Below, one piece after another: positions 10,757 through 20,281 of a stretch of 64,000 nt of DNA. This stretch comes from Pseudomonas fluorescens (GTDB lineage Bacteria > Pseudomonadota > Gammaproteobacteria > Pseudomonadales > Pseudomonadaceae). A program made the position numbers and the translations under genes. The DNA is taken from NCBI RefSeq assembly GCF_001708445.1, contig NZ_CP015637.1, forward strand, positions 4,899,001 to 4,963,000, in the 5' to 3' direction. Within the stretch, counting starts at the first letter, position 1; every line of letters begins with the position of its first letter. The notes below the pieces were generated by a model. That model was not told the DNA's origin, made no database searches, and saw only the letters and a program-made list of their open reading frames with translations.

Positions 10757-10986
10757 CCTGTAAAGAGCAAGTGGCACGTTCCAGTGACTATCTCGATGGG
10801 CAATTGACCTTTCGCGAGCGCCTGCTGGTGCGTCATCACTTGATGTTTTGCCCGAACTGTCGGCGGTTTATCCGCCAGATGCGCCTGATGCAGGCGACGT
10901 TGCGGATCTTGCCGCAGCCGCCGGTCGACGATGCGGATGCCTTGGCACAGCGGCTGGCTGCCGAGCGGCTCAAGGATCAGGAGTAG
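10750..10986 (+). CDS. zinc-finger (zf-HC2) anti-sigma factor
   Basis: 78-residue cytoplasmic protein. It has the ZAS/zf-HC2 signature: Cys4 early in MLTCKEQ, then the H-x3-C-x2-C motif (HHLMFCPNC, about residues 29-37), followed by an amphipathic helix. No membrane segment is present, so it is a soluble anti-sigma rather than a membrane-anchored one. The overlap with the upstream sigma gene (ATGTTGA) makes it the probable cognate partner that holds the ECF factor inactive. The inducing signal is not evident. Confidence 0.85.
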   Translation: MLTCKEQVARSSDYLDGQLTFRERLLVRHHLMFCPNCRRFIRQMRLMQATLRILPQPPVDDADALAQRLAAERLKDQE

Positions 10987-11106
10987 CGGGGAAGCAAAAG
11001 CAGGCTCGCATGGGTGAGTCGAACGGATGATGGGGACCGATTCACCCACGCAAGGCTGTTACAGCCACCTCGGGCCGTCCTGGCCCAAGGCTTGTCACAC
11101 GGGTAT

Positions 11107-12429
11107 TCAGAACTTGGCTTCAGCATCCAACTGCAGGGTGTTGGTGTTGGCGTCGCGCTGAGTGCGGCTGGCGTAGTCAGCCTTGGTCAGGAAGTACGTG
11201 GCGCCGACGGCGAAGTTTTTGTCGATGTCGTAGCTGACCTTCATCTTGTGGCCGCGCGAACCGGTGGTGCCGTTGCCGAAGTCCGAATCGGTGAAGGCGC
11301 CTACAACAGCGTTACGTTGCGTATCGCGGTAGTTGTAGTCCAGGTTGAAGCCGAACACCTTGGACTTGGCACCCAGCAACCACGCAGTGTCCTGGTCGTT
11401 GGAGGCGTCGTTGTTCTTCACGTACTGGCCGTAGAACGCCAGTGGCACGGCCAGGCCGCCGATGTCTGCCTGGGCAAACCCTTCGTACAGGCGGAATTGT
11501 TCGTTTGGCGAGTTGCCGTTGACCGCCAGTGCGCAAGGTGTGCTGGTGGTGGTACAGGCGCTGTTTTCGTCGTTCTGGTAGGCGTAGATGCTGCCGCCCA
11601 GGGTCATTTTCAGGTTGTCGGTCACCGAGAAGCGTGTACCCAACTGGCCGGAAGTCAGGCGCAGGTCGTGGCGAAATTGCACGCCGTCGCCGTCGACGTT
11701 GTCCTTGAGGTTGTAGTTACCGATGCTGCCGAACAGCTCGGCGCTGCTACCCAGTGGGTATTTGTAGGTCAATGCCAGGCCTTCCGGGTTGATATCGCTA
11801 TCCCAGATCACGTCGCCCATGTTCACCCAAGGCTGGAGCATTTTGCCGCCGATCACGTGCAGGTTCTTGATCTGCTCGGGGTGGTAGTCGATGTAGCCAA
11901 GGTCCAGCCAGATCGACTTCTTGTCGAAGTAGTTATCCTGGTCCTGGTTGGTGGACCGCGCGTCGTCGCTGCTGCCCGTGGCGATACGGATGCCGGTGTC
12001 GACCTGGGAGTTGATCTCGGTGTAGGCGCCCAGGCGGGCACGAATGCGCTGACGGTCCTTGTCACGGCCACCGTTGTTGGATTCGCCCTGGATCTTCACG
12101 GTCTCCTGGCGGAAACGTACGTCACCCTTGAACTGCGTCTTCGCGGCCCATGCCAGCTTCTGATCGAAGACGCTGAGGTCGTTGGTTTTTTTCGCGGTGG
12201 CCGCGATCTGTTCGTTGGTCTCTTGTTGAGCTTGCTGAGCGATCTGCTTTTCTTTCTGATCCTTGGCCAGTTCAGCTTGCAGTTCGGTGTACTGCGCTGC
12301 GGTGATCTGGCCGTTGGCCTTGAGCATGTCGAGCAATTTAGCGTCGACTGCGGCGCTGGCAGGAACGCTCAGGGCCAGTAACAGGCCACCGCACAGGACC
12401 GCCGCAGTTTTAGTGGAAGCAAGACGCAT
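11107..12429 (-). CDS. putative outer-membrane porin (Porin_5-like)
   Basis: 440-residue exported beta-barrel. The start MRLASTKTAAVL has a GGAG site eight bases upstream. A signal peptide of about 24 residues ends in PASA. A short helical stretch with a Gln/Lys-rich coiled coil (about residues 40-80) resembles the periplasmic N-terminal region of this family. The rest is alternating-pattern barrel sequence with many Tyr/Asn/Asp turns, ending in AEAKF, the terminal Phe needed for outer-membrane assembly. The substrate is unknown. It is convergent with the ECF sigma operon and divergent from the FemAB-like gene. Confidence 0.85.
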   Translation of the reverse strand: MRLASTKTAAVLCGGLLLALSVPASAAVDAKLLDMLKANGQITAAQYTELQAELAKDQKEKQIAQQAQQETNEQIAATAKKTNDLSVFDQKLAWAAKTQFKGDVRFRQETVKIQGESNNGGRDKDRQRIRARLGAYTEINSQVDTGIRIATGSSDDARSTNQDQDNYFDKKSIWLDLGYIDYHPEQIKNLHVIGGKMLQPWVNMGDVIWDSDINPEGLALTYKYPLGSSAELFGSIGNYNLKDNVDGDGVQFRHDLRLTSGQLGTRFSVTDNLKMTLGGSIYAYQNDENSACTTTSTPCALAVNGNSPNEQFRLYEGFAQADIGGLAVPLAFYGQYVKNNDASNDQDTAWLLGAKSKVFGFNLDYNYRDTQRNAVVGAFTDSDFGNGTTGSRGHKMKVSYDIDKNFAVGATYFLTKADYASRTQRDANTNTLQLDAEAKF

Positions 12430-12712
12430 ATCAATCTCCGAAAGTGAGGAGGGATGGCAAACCATCCAGGACACAACCGACCGAGGACGGACGGAAAAAA
12501 TAGCCGCCCGGTAGAACCAGGCGCTCTAAAAACAGGCGTCAGTATCGCGATGGTTTATGACGGCGCAGTGGCGAAGTAATGTCATCTACATGACAAATTA
12601 TTTAAGAAGGAACTATTGGCATGCGGCCTTGTCCGGCGATTTGAGGGTGTACTGGGTCCGGCGATAAGCGATACTCGCCAGGCTTTCACGCCCTGAAGTA
12701 GTGAGGATGCCG

Positions 12713-13837
12713 ATGCCGTTGCAACGCCTGCCAAGCCTGTCCGAAACCGCCCCTCAGACCTGGGATGCCCTGGTGCCGCACGCCCAACCGTTCGTGCGTC
12801 ATGCGTTCCTGAGTGCGCTGGAGGACAGCGGTAGCGTCGGCCCCCATTCCGGCTGGCAACCGGAGCATCTGTTGCACTGGGAGGGCGATCGGCTGGTCGC
12901 GGCGTTACCCGGCTATCGCAAATGGCACTCCTACGGCGAGTACGTGTTCGATCACGGCTGGGCGGATGCCTGTGAGCGTGCCGGTATCGACTATTACCCC
13001 AAGCTGCTGACGGCCGTACCCTTCAGTCCGGTCAGCGGACCGCGCGTGTTGGCGGCCAATGCCGCCGACGCTTTTGAACTGCTCCAAAGCCTGCCGGGCT
13101 ACCTGGAAATCGAGGGGCTCTCCGGCGCCCATATCAATTTCACCGATGCGTTGGCCGATGACGCCCTGGCCCAGCAGCCGGGCTGGATGCAGCGCCTGGG
13201 TTGTCAGTTTCACTGGCAGAACCGTGGCTATCGCGACTTTCAGGACTTTCTCGATGCCCTGAGTTCACGCAAGCGCAAACAGATGCGCAAGGAGCGCGAA
13301 CAGGTGGCGGGGCAGGGCATTGAATTTGAGTGGCTACAAGGCCATGAACTGAGCGAAGCGCAATGGGATTTTGTCTATGCCTGCTACGCCAACACCTACG
13401 CCGTCAGACGCCAATCGCCCTACCTGACCCGCGCGTTTTTCAGCCTGCTCGCCGAGCGCATGCCCGAAGCTATCCGCGTGGTGCTGGCCAAGCAAGGCGC
13501 CCGCCCGGTGGCCATGGCGTTCAGCCTGGTCGGTGGCGACAGTTTCTACGGCCGCTACTGGGGCTGCCTGGCGGAGTTTGACCGCCTGCATTTCGAAACC
13601 TGTTTCTACCAGGGCATGGACTATGCCATCGCCCACGGCCTGCAACGTTTCGACGCCGGCGCCCAGGGCGAGCACAAGTTGATTCGCGGGTTTGAGCCGG
13701 TGATTACCCGGTCATGGCATTACTTGCGTCATCCGGGGTTGAAAAAAGCCGTTGAGGATTTCCTGGCGCGCGAGCGGGTGGGGATCCTGGCGTATGCCGA
13801 AGAGGCGAGGGCAGCCCTGCCTTACCGGCAGGGCTGA
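12713..13837 (+). CDS. FemAB/GNAT-like N-acyltransferase (DUF482/PF04339 type)
   Basis: Cytoplasmic protein of about 374 residues with the duplicated GNAT fold of FemAB-like proteins. Family signatures are FVRHAFLSALEDSGSVGPHSGW near the N-terminus, SSRKRKQMRKERE in the middle, and HFETCFYQGMDYAI with RFDAGAQGEHKLIRGF near the C-terminus. Three in-frame starts exist at 12701 (GTG), 12707 and 12713. I chose 12713 because TGAGG at 12702-12706 sits six bases before it. The substrate is unknown; a role in cell-envelope acyl or amino-acid transfer is often suggested for the family. It ends 12 bases from the convergent aqpZ. Confidence 0.8.
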   Translation: MPLQRLPSLSETAPQTWDALVPHAQPFVRHAFLSALEDSGSVGPHSGWQPEHLLHWEGDRLVAALPGYRKWHSYGEYVFDHGWADACERAGIDYYPKLLTAVPFSPVSGPRVLAANAADAFELLQSLPGYLEIEGLSGAHINFTDALADDALAQQPGWMQRLGCQFHWQNRGYRDFQDFLDALSSRKRKQMRKEREQVAGQGIEFEWLQGHELSEAQWDFVYACYANTYAVRRQSPYLTRAFFSLLAERMPEAIRVVLAKQGARPVAMAFSLVGGDSFYGRYWGCLAEFDRLHFETCFYQGMDYAIAHGLQRFDAGAQGEHKLIRGFEPVITRSWHYLRHPGLKKAVEDFLARERVGILAYAEEARAALPYRQG

Positions 13838-13849
13838 ACCCGCGCGGCC

Positions 13850-14551
13850 TCAGGCCGGCTCCTCCTTGCCCAGCCATCGATAGGTAAAACCGCCGACCAC
13901 CGCGCCGAGAATCGGCGCGAGCCAGAACATCCACAACTGCTGGATCGCCCACCCGCCCACGATCAGCGCCGGGCCCGTACTGCGGGCCGGGTTGACCGAG
14001 GTGTTGGTCACGGGGATGGAGATCAGGTGGATCAAGGTCAGGGCCAGGCCGATGGCGATCGGTGCGAGGCCCTTCGGGGCACGAGGGTCGGTGGCGCCAA
14101 GGATGATCAGCACGAACATCGTCGTCATCACTAACTCACAGACAAACCCCGCAGCCAATGAGTAGCCCCCCGGCGAATGTTCGGCATAGCCGTTGGAGGC
14201 CAGGCCCGACGCCAGTTCAAACCCTGGCTTGCCGCTGGCGATGAAGTACAGCAGCGCTGCGGCGACCGTGCCGCCAATTACCTGGGCCACGATGTAGGCC
14301 GGTAATTCCCTGGCCGGAAACCGCCCGCCCACCACCAGCCCCACCGATACCGCCGGGTTCAGGTGACAACCGCTGATGTGTCCGATGGCGACGGCCATGG
14401 TCAGCACCGTGAGCCCGAACGCCAGGGCTACACCCAACAACCCGATGCCGACGGCGGGAAACGCCGCGGCCAACACCGCACTCCCGCAACCGCCCAACAC
14501 CAGCCAAAACGTGCCCAACCCTTCTGTGACTGAACGCTTGAACAAAGACAT
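13850..14551 (-). CDS. aqpZ: aquaporin Z
   Basis: Water channel of 233 residues in the inner membrane with six membrane helices. Both NPA half-helix motifs are present: HLNPAVS (about residues 63-69) and [11 protein letters not shown] (about 186-196). The Arg after the second NPA and the His in the fifth helix ([15 protein letters not shown]) fit the narrow aromatic/Arg filter of water-specific AqpZ rather than a glycerol channel. It starts [18 protein letters not shown], very close to the E. coli pattern. It is a single gene, convergent with the FemAB-like gene. Confidence 0.95.
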   Translation of the reverse strand: MSLFKRSVTEGLGTFWLVLGGCGSAVLAAAFPAVGIGLLGVALAFGLTVLTMAVAIGHISGCHLNPAVSVGLVVGGRFPARELPAYIVAQVIGGTVAAALLYFIASGKPGFELASGLASNGYAEHSPGGYSLAAGFVCELVMTTMFVLIILGATDPRAPKGLAPIAIGLALTLIHLISIPVTNTSVNPARSTGPALIVGGWAIQQLWMFWLAPILGAVVGGFTYRWLGKEEPA

Positions 14552-14683
14552 GCAACCCGTCCTTGATAGATCGCTCTACCGAATCAGTAAATCAGTGATG
14601 CTCCCTGCGGATTTACTTCAGCGCCCGCCTGGGCACTGCACTGAGTACAGCACGGTTCCGGCACAAATCCAGGGTACTCATGG

Positions 14684-14705
14684 GGGAGGGAGCAAGCTCC
14701 CTCCC
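14684..14705. repeat. single REP-like hairpin
   Basis: Perfect 10-base inverted repeat GGGAGGGAGC-AA-GCTCCCTCCC in the 188-base gap between aqpZ and the ABC transporter. It lies just downstream of the ABC gene's stop on the minus strand. No T-run follows on either strand, so it reads as a REP element more than a terminator. Confidence 0.65.
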
Positions 14706-14739
14706 TCTCACATTTTGAGTTGCGTAGGCCCGGCAGTTT

Positions 14740-16572
14740 TCAATCGATACCGACAAACCCGCCAGTCTGGTGTTGCCACAACCGCGCATACAGCCCGCCA
14801 TGGGCCAGCAGCTCGGCATGGCTGCCGCTCTCGGCGATCTGGCCCTTCTCCAGCACCACCAGGCGATCCATGCGTGCGATGGTCGACAATCGGTGCGCAA
14901 TCGCAATCACCGTCTTGCCTTGCATCAGGGTCTCCAGGCTTTCCTGGATGGCGGCTTCCACTTCCGAGTCCAGCGCCGACGTGGCTTCGTCCATGATCAG
15001 GATCGGCGCGTCCTTGAGCAGTACGCGGGCGATGGCAATCCGTTGCCGCTGGCCGCCGGAGAGTTTGACCCCGCGCTCACCCACGTGTGCATCCAGCCCG
15101 GTACGTCCTTCGGCATCCGACAGCAGCGGGATGAACTCATCGGCGCGCGCCTTGTGCACGGCGGCCCAGAGTTCTTCATCGGTCGCATCCGGTTTGCCAT
15201 ACAGCAGGTTGTCGCGGATCGAGCGGTGCAGCAGCGAGGTGTCCTGGGTGATCATGCCGATCTGTTCGCGCAGGGATTCCTGGGCAACCTCGGCGATGTC
15301 CTGGCCGTCGATCAGGATGCGCCCGCCCTGCAGGTCGTAGAGGCGCAGCAGCAGGTTGACCAGGGTCGATTTGCCCGCGCCGGACGGGCCGATCAGGCCG
15401 ATTTTTTCCCCGGCCTTGATGGTCAGGTTCAGGCCGCCAATGATCCCGCTCTTCTTGCCATAGTGAAAATCCACCTGCTCGAAGCGCACTTCCCCATGGG
15501 GGACGCTCAGGCGCGGGGCGTTTTCGCGGTCGATTACCGCCAGTGGCTGGGCGATGGTTTTCAAGCCGTCCTGCACCATGCCGATGTTTTCGAAGATGCC
15601 GTTGACCACCCACATGATCCAGCCGGACATGTTGACGATACGAATCACTAGGCCGGTCGCCAGGGCAATCGCGCCTACGGAAATCAGCGAGTGGGTCCAC
15701 AACCACAGGGCCAGGCCAGTGGTGGTGACGATCAGCAGGCCGTTCATGGTGGTGATCACCACGTCCATGCTGGTCACCACGCGGCTGGCCAGTTGGGTTT
15801 TTTCGGTCTGCTCGATGAGCGCTTCCTTGGCGTATTGCTGCTCGTAATGGGTGTGAGCAAACAGCTTCAAGGTGGTGATGTTGGTGTAGCCGTCGACAAT
15901 CCGGCCCATCAATTTGGAGCGCGCCTCGGAGGAAATCACCGAGCGCTCTTTCACCCTGGGCACGAAGTAGCGCAGCGCCAGGCTGTAGCAGACGATCCAG
16001 GTCACCAGCGGGATCATCAGGCGCCAGTCGGCTTCGGCAAACAACACCAGCGAGCTGATCGCATATATCGCCACGTGCCAGATCGCATCCACCGCCGCGA
16101 CAGCGGAGTCGCGCAGGGAGTTGCCGGTCTGCATGATGCGCTGGGCAATACGCCCGGCGAAGTCGTTCTGGAAGAAATTCAGGCTCTGCTTGAGCACGTA
16201 GCTGTGGTTCTGCCAGCGGATCAGGCTGGTCATGCCGGGGCTGATGGTCTGGTGCACCAGCAGGTCATGCAGGGCGCCGAAGATCGGGCGCAGCAGCAGG
16301 GCCACCACAGCCATCCAGATCAGTTCGGTGCTATGCAACTGGAAGAAGTTCGCCGGGGGCGTCCCCTGGGCCAGGTCGATAATGCGGCTCAGGTAGCTGA
16401 ACAGCGCGACCTCGATCAGCGCACCGATCAGGCCCACCACCAGCAGCGCGGCAAAACTCGGCCACACCTGGCGCAGGTAATAGAGATAGAAGGGCAGGAC
16501 TTTATCGGGAGGGGCCGCGCTGGGGGCTTCGCGGAAGATGTCGATCAGTTGTTCAAAACGACGATAGAGCAT
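14740..16572 (-). CDS. ABC transporter, fused membrane and ATPase domains
   Basis: 610-residue half-transporter of the exporter (MsbA/MdlB-like) class that works as a dimer. The N-terminal membrane domain has about six helices (residues 35-320). The C-terminal ATPase has Walker A GPSGAGKST, the Q-loop in GMITQDTSLLHRS, signature LSGGQRQRIAIARVLL, Walker B ILIMDEATSALD and the H-loop IAIAHRLSTI. All catalytic residues are present, so it should be an active exporter. The substrate is not predictable. It is the last gene of a minus-strand run (LysR gene, hydrolase, ppiA, this gene), with an 83-base gap after ppiA. Confidence 0.93.
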   Translation of the reverse strand: MLYRRFEQLIDIFREAPSAAPPDKVLPFYLYYLRQVWPSFAALLVVGLIGALIEVALFSYLSRIIDLAQGTPPANFFQLHSTELIWMAVVALLLRPIFGALHDLLVHQTISPGMTSLIRWQNHSYVLKQSLNFFQNDFAGRIAQRIMQTGNSLRDSAVAAVDAIWHVAIYAISSLVLFAEADWRLMIPLVTWIVCYSLALRYFVPRVKERSVISSEARSKLMGRIVDGYTNITTLKLFAHTHYEQQYAKEALIEQTEKTQLASRVVTSMDVVITTMNGLLIVTTTGLALWLWTHSLISVGAIALATGLVIRIVNMSGWIMWVVNGIFENIGMVQDGLKTIAQPLAVIDRENAPRLSVPHGEVRFEQVDFHYGKKSGIIGGLNLTIKAGEKIGLIGPSGAGKSTLVNLLLRLYDLQGGRILIDGQDIAEVAQESLREQIGMITQDTSLLHRSIRDNLLYGKPDATDEELWAAVHKARADEFIPLLSDAEGRTGLDAHVGERGVKLSGGQRQRIAIARVLLKDAPILIMDEATSALDSEVEAAIQESLETLMQGKTVIAIAHRLSTIARMDRLVVLEKGQIAESGSHAELLAHGGLYARLWQHQTGGFVGID

Positions 16573-16655
16573 TAGGGTTGACGCCCGCCTGGCGGGCTCT
16601 CCTGTTCAAATGCGTGCGGTGCCTGGTGGGCGCCGCACGGAACTACCTGCAGACC

Positions 16656-17219
16656 TCAGTCGATGCGCTTGGCCGACTTGATCAGGACAGGATCGATAGG
16701 CACGTTCTGCATGCCTTGCTTGGTGGTGGTCTGCGAGTTGACGATGATGTCGACCACGTCCATGCCCTTGACTACCTTGGCGAACACGGCATAACCGGCG
16801 TCGCGACCTGGATCGAGGAAGGCATTGTCGGCGACGTTGATGAAGAATTGGCTGGTGGCCGAGTTCGGATCGTTGGTGCGCGCCATGGACAAGGTGCCAC
16901 GTACGTTGTGCAAGCCATTGCTGGCTTCGTTCTTGATCGGCGCTTCGGTCGGTTTTTGCGACATCTGCTGGGTGAACCCGCCGCCCTGGACCATGAAGCC
17001 CGGGATCACGCGGTGGAAAATCGTGTTGGTGTAGAAGCCCTTGTCGACGTAGGCCAGGAAGTTTTTGGTACTGATCGGCGCCTTGACCGGGTCCAGTTCG
17101 ATTTCAATGTCGCCATTGGTGGTGGTGATCAGTACGTGCGGCGCCTTGGCAGGCTCGGCCGCCATCAGGTTGGCAGCGAACAATACGGAACCGGCGAAGA
17201 AGGCGATTTTTTTCAGCAT
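16656..17219 (-). CDS. ppiA: periplasmic peptidyl-prolyl cis-trans isomerase (cyclophilin)
   Basis: 187-residue cyclophilin with an N-terminal signal peptide ending in NLMAAEPA, so the mature enzyme acts in the periplasm. The catalytic core is clear: [15 protein letters not shown] (with the active-site Arg and Phe), [18 protein letters not shown] and [15 protein letters not shown]. It speeds proline isomerisation during folding of exported proteins. The gene begins three bases after the stop of the alpha/beta hydrolase, so the two are probably co-transcribed. Confidence 0.95.
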   Translation of the reverse strand: MLKKIAFFAGSVLFAANLMAAEPAKAPHVLITTTNGDIEIELDPVKAPISTKNFLAYVDKGFYTNTIFHRVIPGFMVQGGGFTQQMSQKPTEAPIKNEASNGLHNVRGTLSMARTNDPNSATSQFFINVADNAFLDPGRDAGYAVFAKVVKGMDVVDIIVNSQTTTKQGMQNVPIDPVLIKSAKRID

Positions 17220-17222
17220 GGG

Positions 17223-18026
17223 TCAGTGATCCTGGGTAGTGGTTTCGACTGTCTTTAGAAAATCGAGCAACGTAGCGTTAAAGACTTCGGGTTGGTCCAA
17301 GGGCGTGGCATGGCGGGAATCCTCGATCACCACCAGCCGCGCATCGGGCAGCAGTTTTACATAGATTTCTTTCTGCGCCACGGGGGTGTAGTCGTGGTCG
17401 GCGCTGATGACCAGGGTTGGACAGGTAATCCTCGAAAGTCGTTCCTGTACGCCCCAGCCCACAATCGCGTCGAAGCTGGCGAGATAAGCACGTTTGTCGT
17501 TTTTTGCCCAGCGTTCGGCCATCTTGCGGCGCAGGTCGGCCTGGTGCGGTTTGGGGAACAGCCGGTCGCCGAGAGCCTTGCCGATCGTGGCCAGGCTGAG
17601 CACGCGCGCGAGGGTCCAGCGCTTGGCCCACTGCCAGTAATCATCGGCACTGCGAACCTTGACCTCGGGCGCGCTGTTGACGATGCACAGGCTCTTGACC
17701 AGGCCGGGCTCGTCCACCGCCAGCTGGAAGGCGATCATCCCCCCCATGGACAAGCCCACCACATGGGCGGGCGGCAGGTCCAGGTGTTCGATCAGGGCGA
17801 GCAGGTCGAAGGTAAAGCCCTGGATACTGTAGCGCTCTCGAGGTTTGTCGGAGCGCCCATGGCCGCGTACATCCACCACGATCAAGCGGTAATGCCTGGC
17901 CAGCACCGGGATCTGCAGCTCCCAATCCTGGCTGCTGGAGCCCAGGCCATGGATGAGGATCAGCGGCGTGCCGTGACCGTATTCCTCGTAATGCAGGTTG
18001 CAGCCTTCGTGGTCGAACCAGGCCAT
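17223..18026 (-). CDS. alpha/beta-hydrolase
   Basis: 267-residue soluble hydrolase. The oxyanion region is LILIHGLGSSSQDW. The nucleophile elbow is GLSMGG (Ser at about residue 94), the acid is probably in SADHDYTP and the catalytic His is in DSRHATPLDQP, giving a complete triad. The closest general resemblance is to 3-oxoadipate enol-lactonase-like or carboxylesterase members. The substrate is not assignable. It sits 14 bases after the LysR gene and three bases before ppiA, consistent with one transcript. Confidence 0.88.
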   Translation of the reverse strand: MAWFDHEGCNLHYEEYGHGTPLILIHGLGSSSQDWELQIPVLARHYRLIVVDVRGHGRSDKPRERYSIQGFTFDLLALIEHLDLPPAHVVGLSMGGMIAFQLAVDEPGLVKSLCIVNSAPEVKVRSADDYWQWAKRWTLARVLSLATIGKALGDRLFPKPHQADLRRKMAERWAKNDKRAYLASFDAIVGWGVQERLSRITCPTLVISADHDYTPVAQKEIYVKLLPDARLVVIEDSRHATPLDQPEVFNATLLDFLKTVETTTQDH

Positions 18027-18040
18027 GCTTGAACTCCGTT

Positions 18041-18964
18041 TCAGGCTTGCTGCGGGGCGGCGAAAGGGGCGTCCAAGGGGGCCGTGTCGAACGTGCGCAG
18101 CAGCTCCACCAGGATCTGCGTGGCTGGGCCCAAGGGTTTGTCCTTGTTTGAATACAGGTAGAACGTCGGATGGCGGCTGCCGCCCTGTTCCAAGGGTAGC
18201 TGCTTGAGCACGCCTTCGGCGAGTTCGCGTTCGATCATGTGCCGGGGCAGCCAGGCAAAGCCCAGGCCGCTGCCGACAAAGGCGGCGGCGGTGGCCAGGC
18301 TGCCGACGGTCCAGCGCTGCTCGGCGCCAAGCCAGCCCACATCGCGCGGCTGCTGGCGACCTGAATCGCGGATCACCACCTGCATCTGGCTTTCCAGGTC
18401 CTGGAAGCTCAACTCGCGGTTCATGCGGTGCAAGGCATGCTCGGGATGGGCCACGGCGATGAACTCCACATCGCTCATTTCCGTGCCCAGGTAGCCGGGA
18501 ATGCTGAAACTGCTGATCGCCAGGTCGGCCACGCCTTCCATCAACAGCTCTTCGACGCCCGACAGCACCTCTTCACGCAAGCGCACGCGACAACCGCGGC
18601 TTTGCGGCATAAAGGCCGTCAAGGCACGCACCAGGCGCGCATTCGGGTAGGCGGCATCGACCACCAGGCGCACTTCGGCCTCCCAGCCCTGTTCCATATG
18701 GTGGGCCAGGTCTTCCAGTTGACTGGCGTTTTTCACCAGTTGCCGGGAGCGGCGCAACAGCACTTCACCGGCCTCGGTCAGCACCGCCTTGCGCCCGTCG
18801 ATGCGCAACATCGGAACGCCGAGTTGGTCTTGCATGCGGGCCACGGTGTAGCTCACCGAGGACTGCGAACGGTGCAGCGCTTCAGCCGCCTGGGCGAAGC
18901 CGCCATGGTCGACCACGGCTTGCAGCGTGCGCCATTGATCAAGGGTAACGCGGGGCGCTTTCAA
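18041..18964 (-). CDS. LysR-family transcriptional regulator (near azoR)
   Basis: 307-residue regulator. The N-terminal winged helix-turn-helix covers about residues 5-65 (WRTLQAVVDHGGFAQAAEAL, SQSSVSYTVARMQDQLGV). The effector-binding domain covers about 90-295. It is divergent from the small exported-protein gene and lies near azoR. P. aeruginosa also has a LysR gene (PA0784) beside azoR1 (PA0785), so it may control azoR, the small gene, or its own downstream hydrolase-ppiA genes. Inducer unknown. Confidence 0.9.
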   Translation of the reverse strand: MKAPRVTLDQWRTLQAVVDHGGFAQAAEALHRSQSSVSYTVARMQDQLGVPMLRIDGRKAVLTEAGEVLLRRSRQLVKNASQLEDLAHHMEQGWEAEVRLVVDAAYPNARLVRALTAFMPQSRGCRVRLREEVLSGVEELLMEGVADLAISSFSIPGYLGTEMSDVEFIAVAHPEHALHRMNRELSFQDLESQMQVVIRDSGRQQPRDVGWLGAEQRWTVGSLATAAAFVGSGLGFAWLPRHMIERELAEGVLKQLPLEQGGSRHPTFYLYSNKDKPLGPATQILVELLRTFDTAPLDAPFAAPQQA

Positions 18965-19013
18965 GATGAGCTCCTCTTGTCCTAAGCTGGCGGTCCTTAT
19001 TGGAGACTGCCGA

Positions 19014-19328
19014 ATGAGAAAATTCTGTTGTGTGTTGCTGGCGCTGTTGCCGATGAGTGCCTTTGCCTACCCCATCGACGTGACTAAAAAAATCGACGGC
19101 GTGAGCATCGATTACACCGCCTCCGATGTGGACGGCGACATCAGCTCGATTCAATTGAATAACTACGGCACGAAGGACGCCGTGTGTTCGGTCACGTTTA
19201 CCAACGGTCCGGAATCACCCCGTCGACGCACGGTCACGGTACCGGCGGGTAAAAGCACCAACACCACCGTCAAGTTCAACCGCGCGATCATCAAAATGCG
19301 GATCGCCCTGGCCTGCGCCCCGAAATAA
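19014..19328 (+). CDS. small exported protein of unknown function
   Basis: 104-residue protein with a classical signal peptide (MRKFCCVLLALLPMSAFAYP; cleavage after AFA predicted) and a GGAG site before the start. The mature part is about 85 residues, looks beta-rich and has two Cys (AVCSVTF and LACAPK) that could form a disulfide. Similar short exported proteins are common in Pseudomonas and are sometimes mislabelled 3-phosphoglycerate kinase, which this clearly is not. It lies between a divergent LysR gene and azoR, 151 bases before azoR. Confidence 0.8.
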   Translation: MRKFCCVLLALLPMSAFAYPIDVTKKIDGVSIDYTASDVDGDISSIQLNNYGTKDAVCSVTFTNGPESPRRRTVTVPAGKSTNTTVKFNRAIIKMRIALACAPK

Positions 19329-19479
19329 AGCAGCAGCGGAGCGTCCCGACAGGAATACTCCGCTTATAAACAAATTTCTAGATGGTTTATAGCAGTTTTT
19401 TGCGCTTTTTTATCGAATTGGCTCTGTCTACTCTTCACTCCATCGCCTTACAGCAAATGCAGATGGAGCCTACGAAGCC

Positions 19480-20079
19480 ATGTCCAATGTTCTGATCATC
19501 GAAAGCAGCGCCCGCCAACAGGATTCGATTTCCCGGCAACTGACCCAACAGTTCATCAGCCAATGGCAGGCCACCCATCCGGCAGATCAGATCACGGTGC
19601 GTGACGTCGCCCTTGACCCGGTCCCGCACCTGGACGCCAACCTGCTCGGCGGTTGGATGAAACCTGCCGACCAGCGCAACCCCAGCGAACAGGCCTCCCT
19701 CGACCGTTCCAACGAATTGACCGATGAATTGCTCGCCGCCGACGTGCTGGTGATGGCGGCACCGATGTACAACTTTGCCATCCCCAGCACCCTCAAAGCA
19801 TGGCTGGACCACGTGTTGCGTGCGGGTGTGACCTTCAAGTACACCGCCACGGGGCCCCAAGGCCTGCTCACCGGTAAACGCGCCGTCGTGTTGACCGCTC
19901 GCGGCGGTATCCATGCCGGCGCCAGCTCCGATCACCAGGAACCCTACCTGCGCCAGGTCATGGCTTTTATCGGGATCCATGACGTCACCTTCATTCATGC
20001 CGAAGGCGTGAACCTGAGCAGTGACTTCCAGGAAAAGGGCATCAACCACGCCAAGGCGCTGCTGGCGCAGGTGGCTTGA
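19480..20079 (+). CDS. azoR: FMN-dependent NADH-azoreductase
   Basis: 199-residue flavodoxin-like quinone/azo reductase. The N-terminal phosphate-binding loop IIESSARQQDSISRQL, the AAPMYNFAIPSTLKAWLDH FMN-contact region and TARGGIHAG are all characteristic. The enzyme reduces quinones and azo compounds with NADH in the cytoplasm and is tied to thiol and quinone stress. It is followed by an intrinsic terminator at 20,185 and preceded by a short AT-rich region, so it is likely its own unit. By neighbourhood it is the P. aeruginosa azoR1 (PA0785) type. Confidence 0.94.
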   Translation: MSNVLIIESSARQQDSISRQLTQQFISQWQATHPADQITVRDVALDPVPHLDANLLGGWMKPADQRNPSEQASLDRSNELTDELLAADVLVMAAPMYNFAIPSTLKAWLDHVLRAGVTFKYTATGPQGLLTGKRAVVLTARGGIHAGASSDHQEPYLRQVMAFIGIHDVTFIHAEGVNLSSDFQEKGINHAKALLAQVA

Positions 20080-20184
20080 TCCTTTAATCGCCAGATAATC
20101 GCGCGGTGTTTATATCGCTCCACGCAAACCCTTCAAGTACGCGTAAGAACCTCCCTTTGCACTTGTTGCTCCTGAGTGCTCCTG

Positions 20185-20219
20185 CCCGACTGACGCTATA
20201 GCGAGGTCGGGTTTTTTTT
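20185..20219 (+). terminator. intrinsic terminator after azoR
   Basis: Stem CCCGAC/GTCGGG (20185-20190 with 20206-20211), with an inner CGC/GCG pairing around a TATA loop, followed by eight T. It is placed about 105 bases after the azoR stop. Confidence 0.85.
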
Positions 20220-20281
20220 GCCCCGAGTTTCGTCAAACGCCGAAAACCTTTAATGTCCCGCCCATTCGAAATGAGGCGCGC

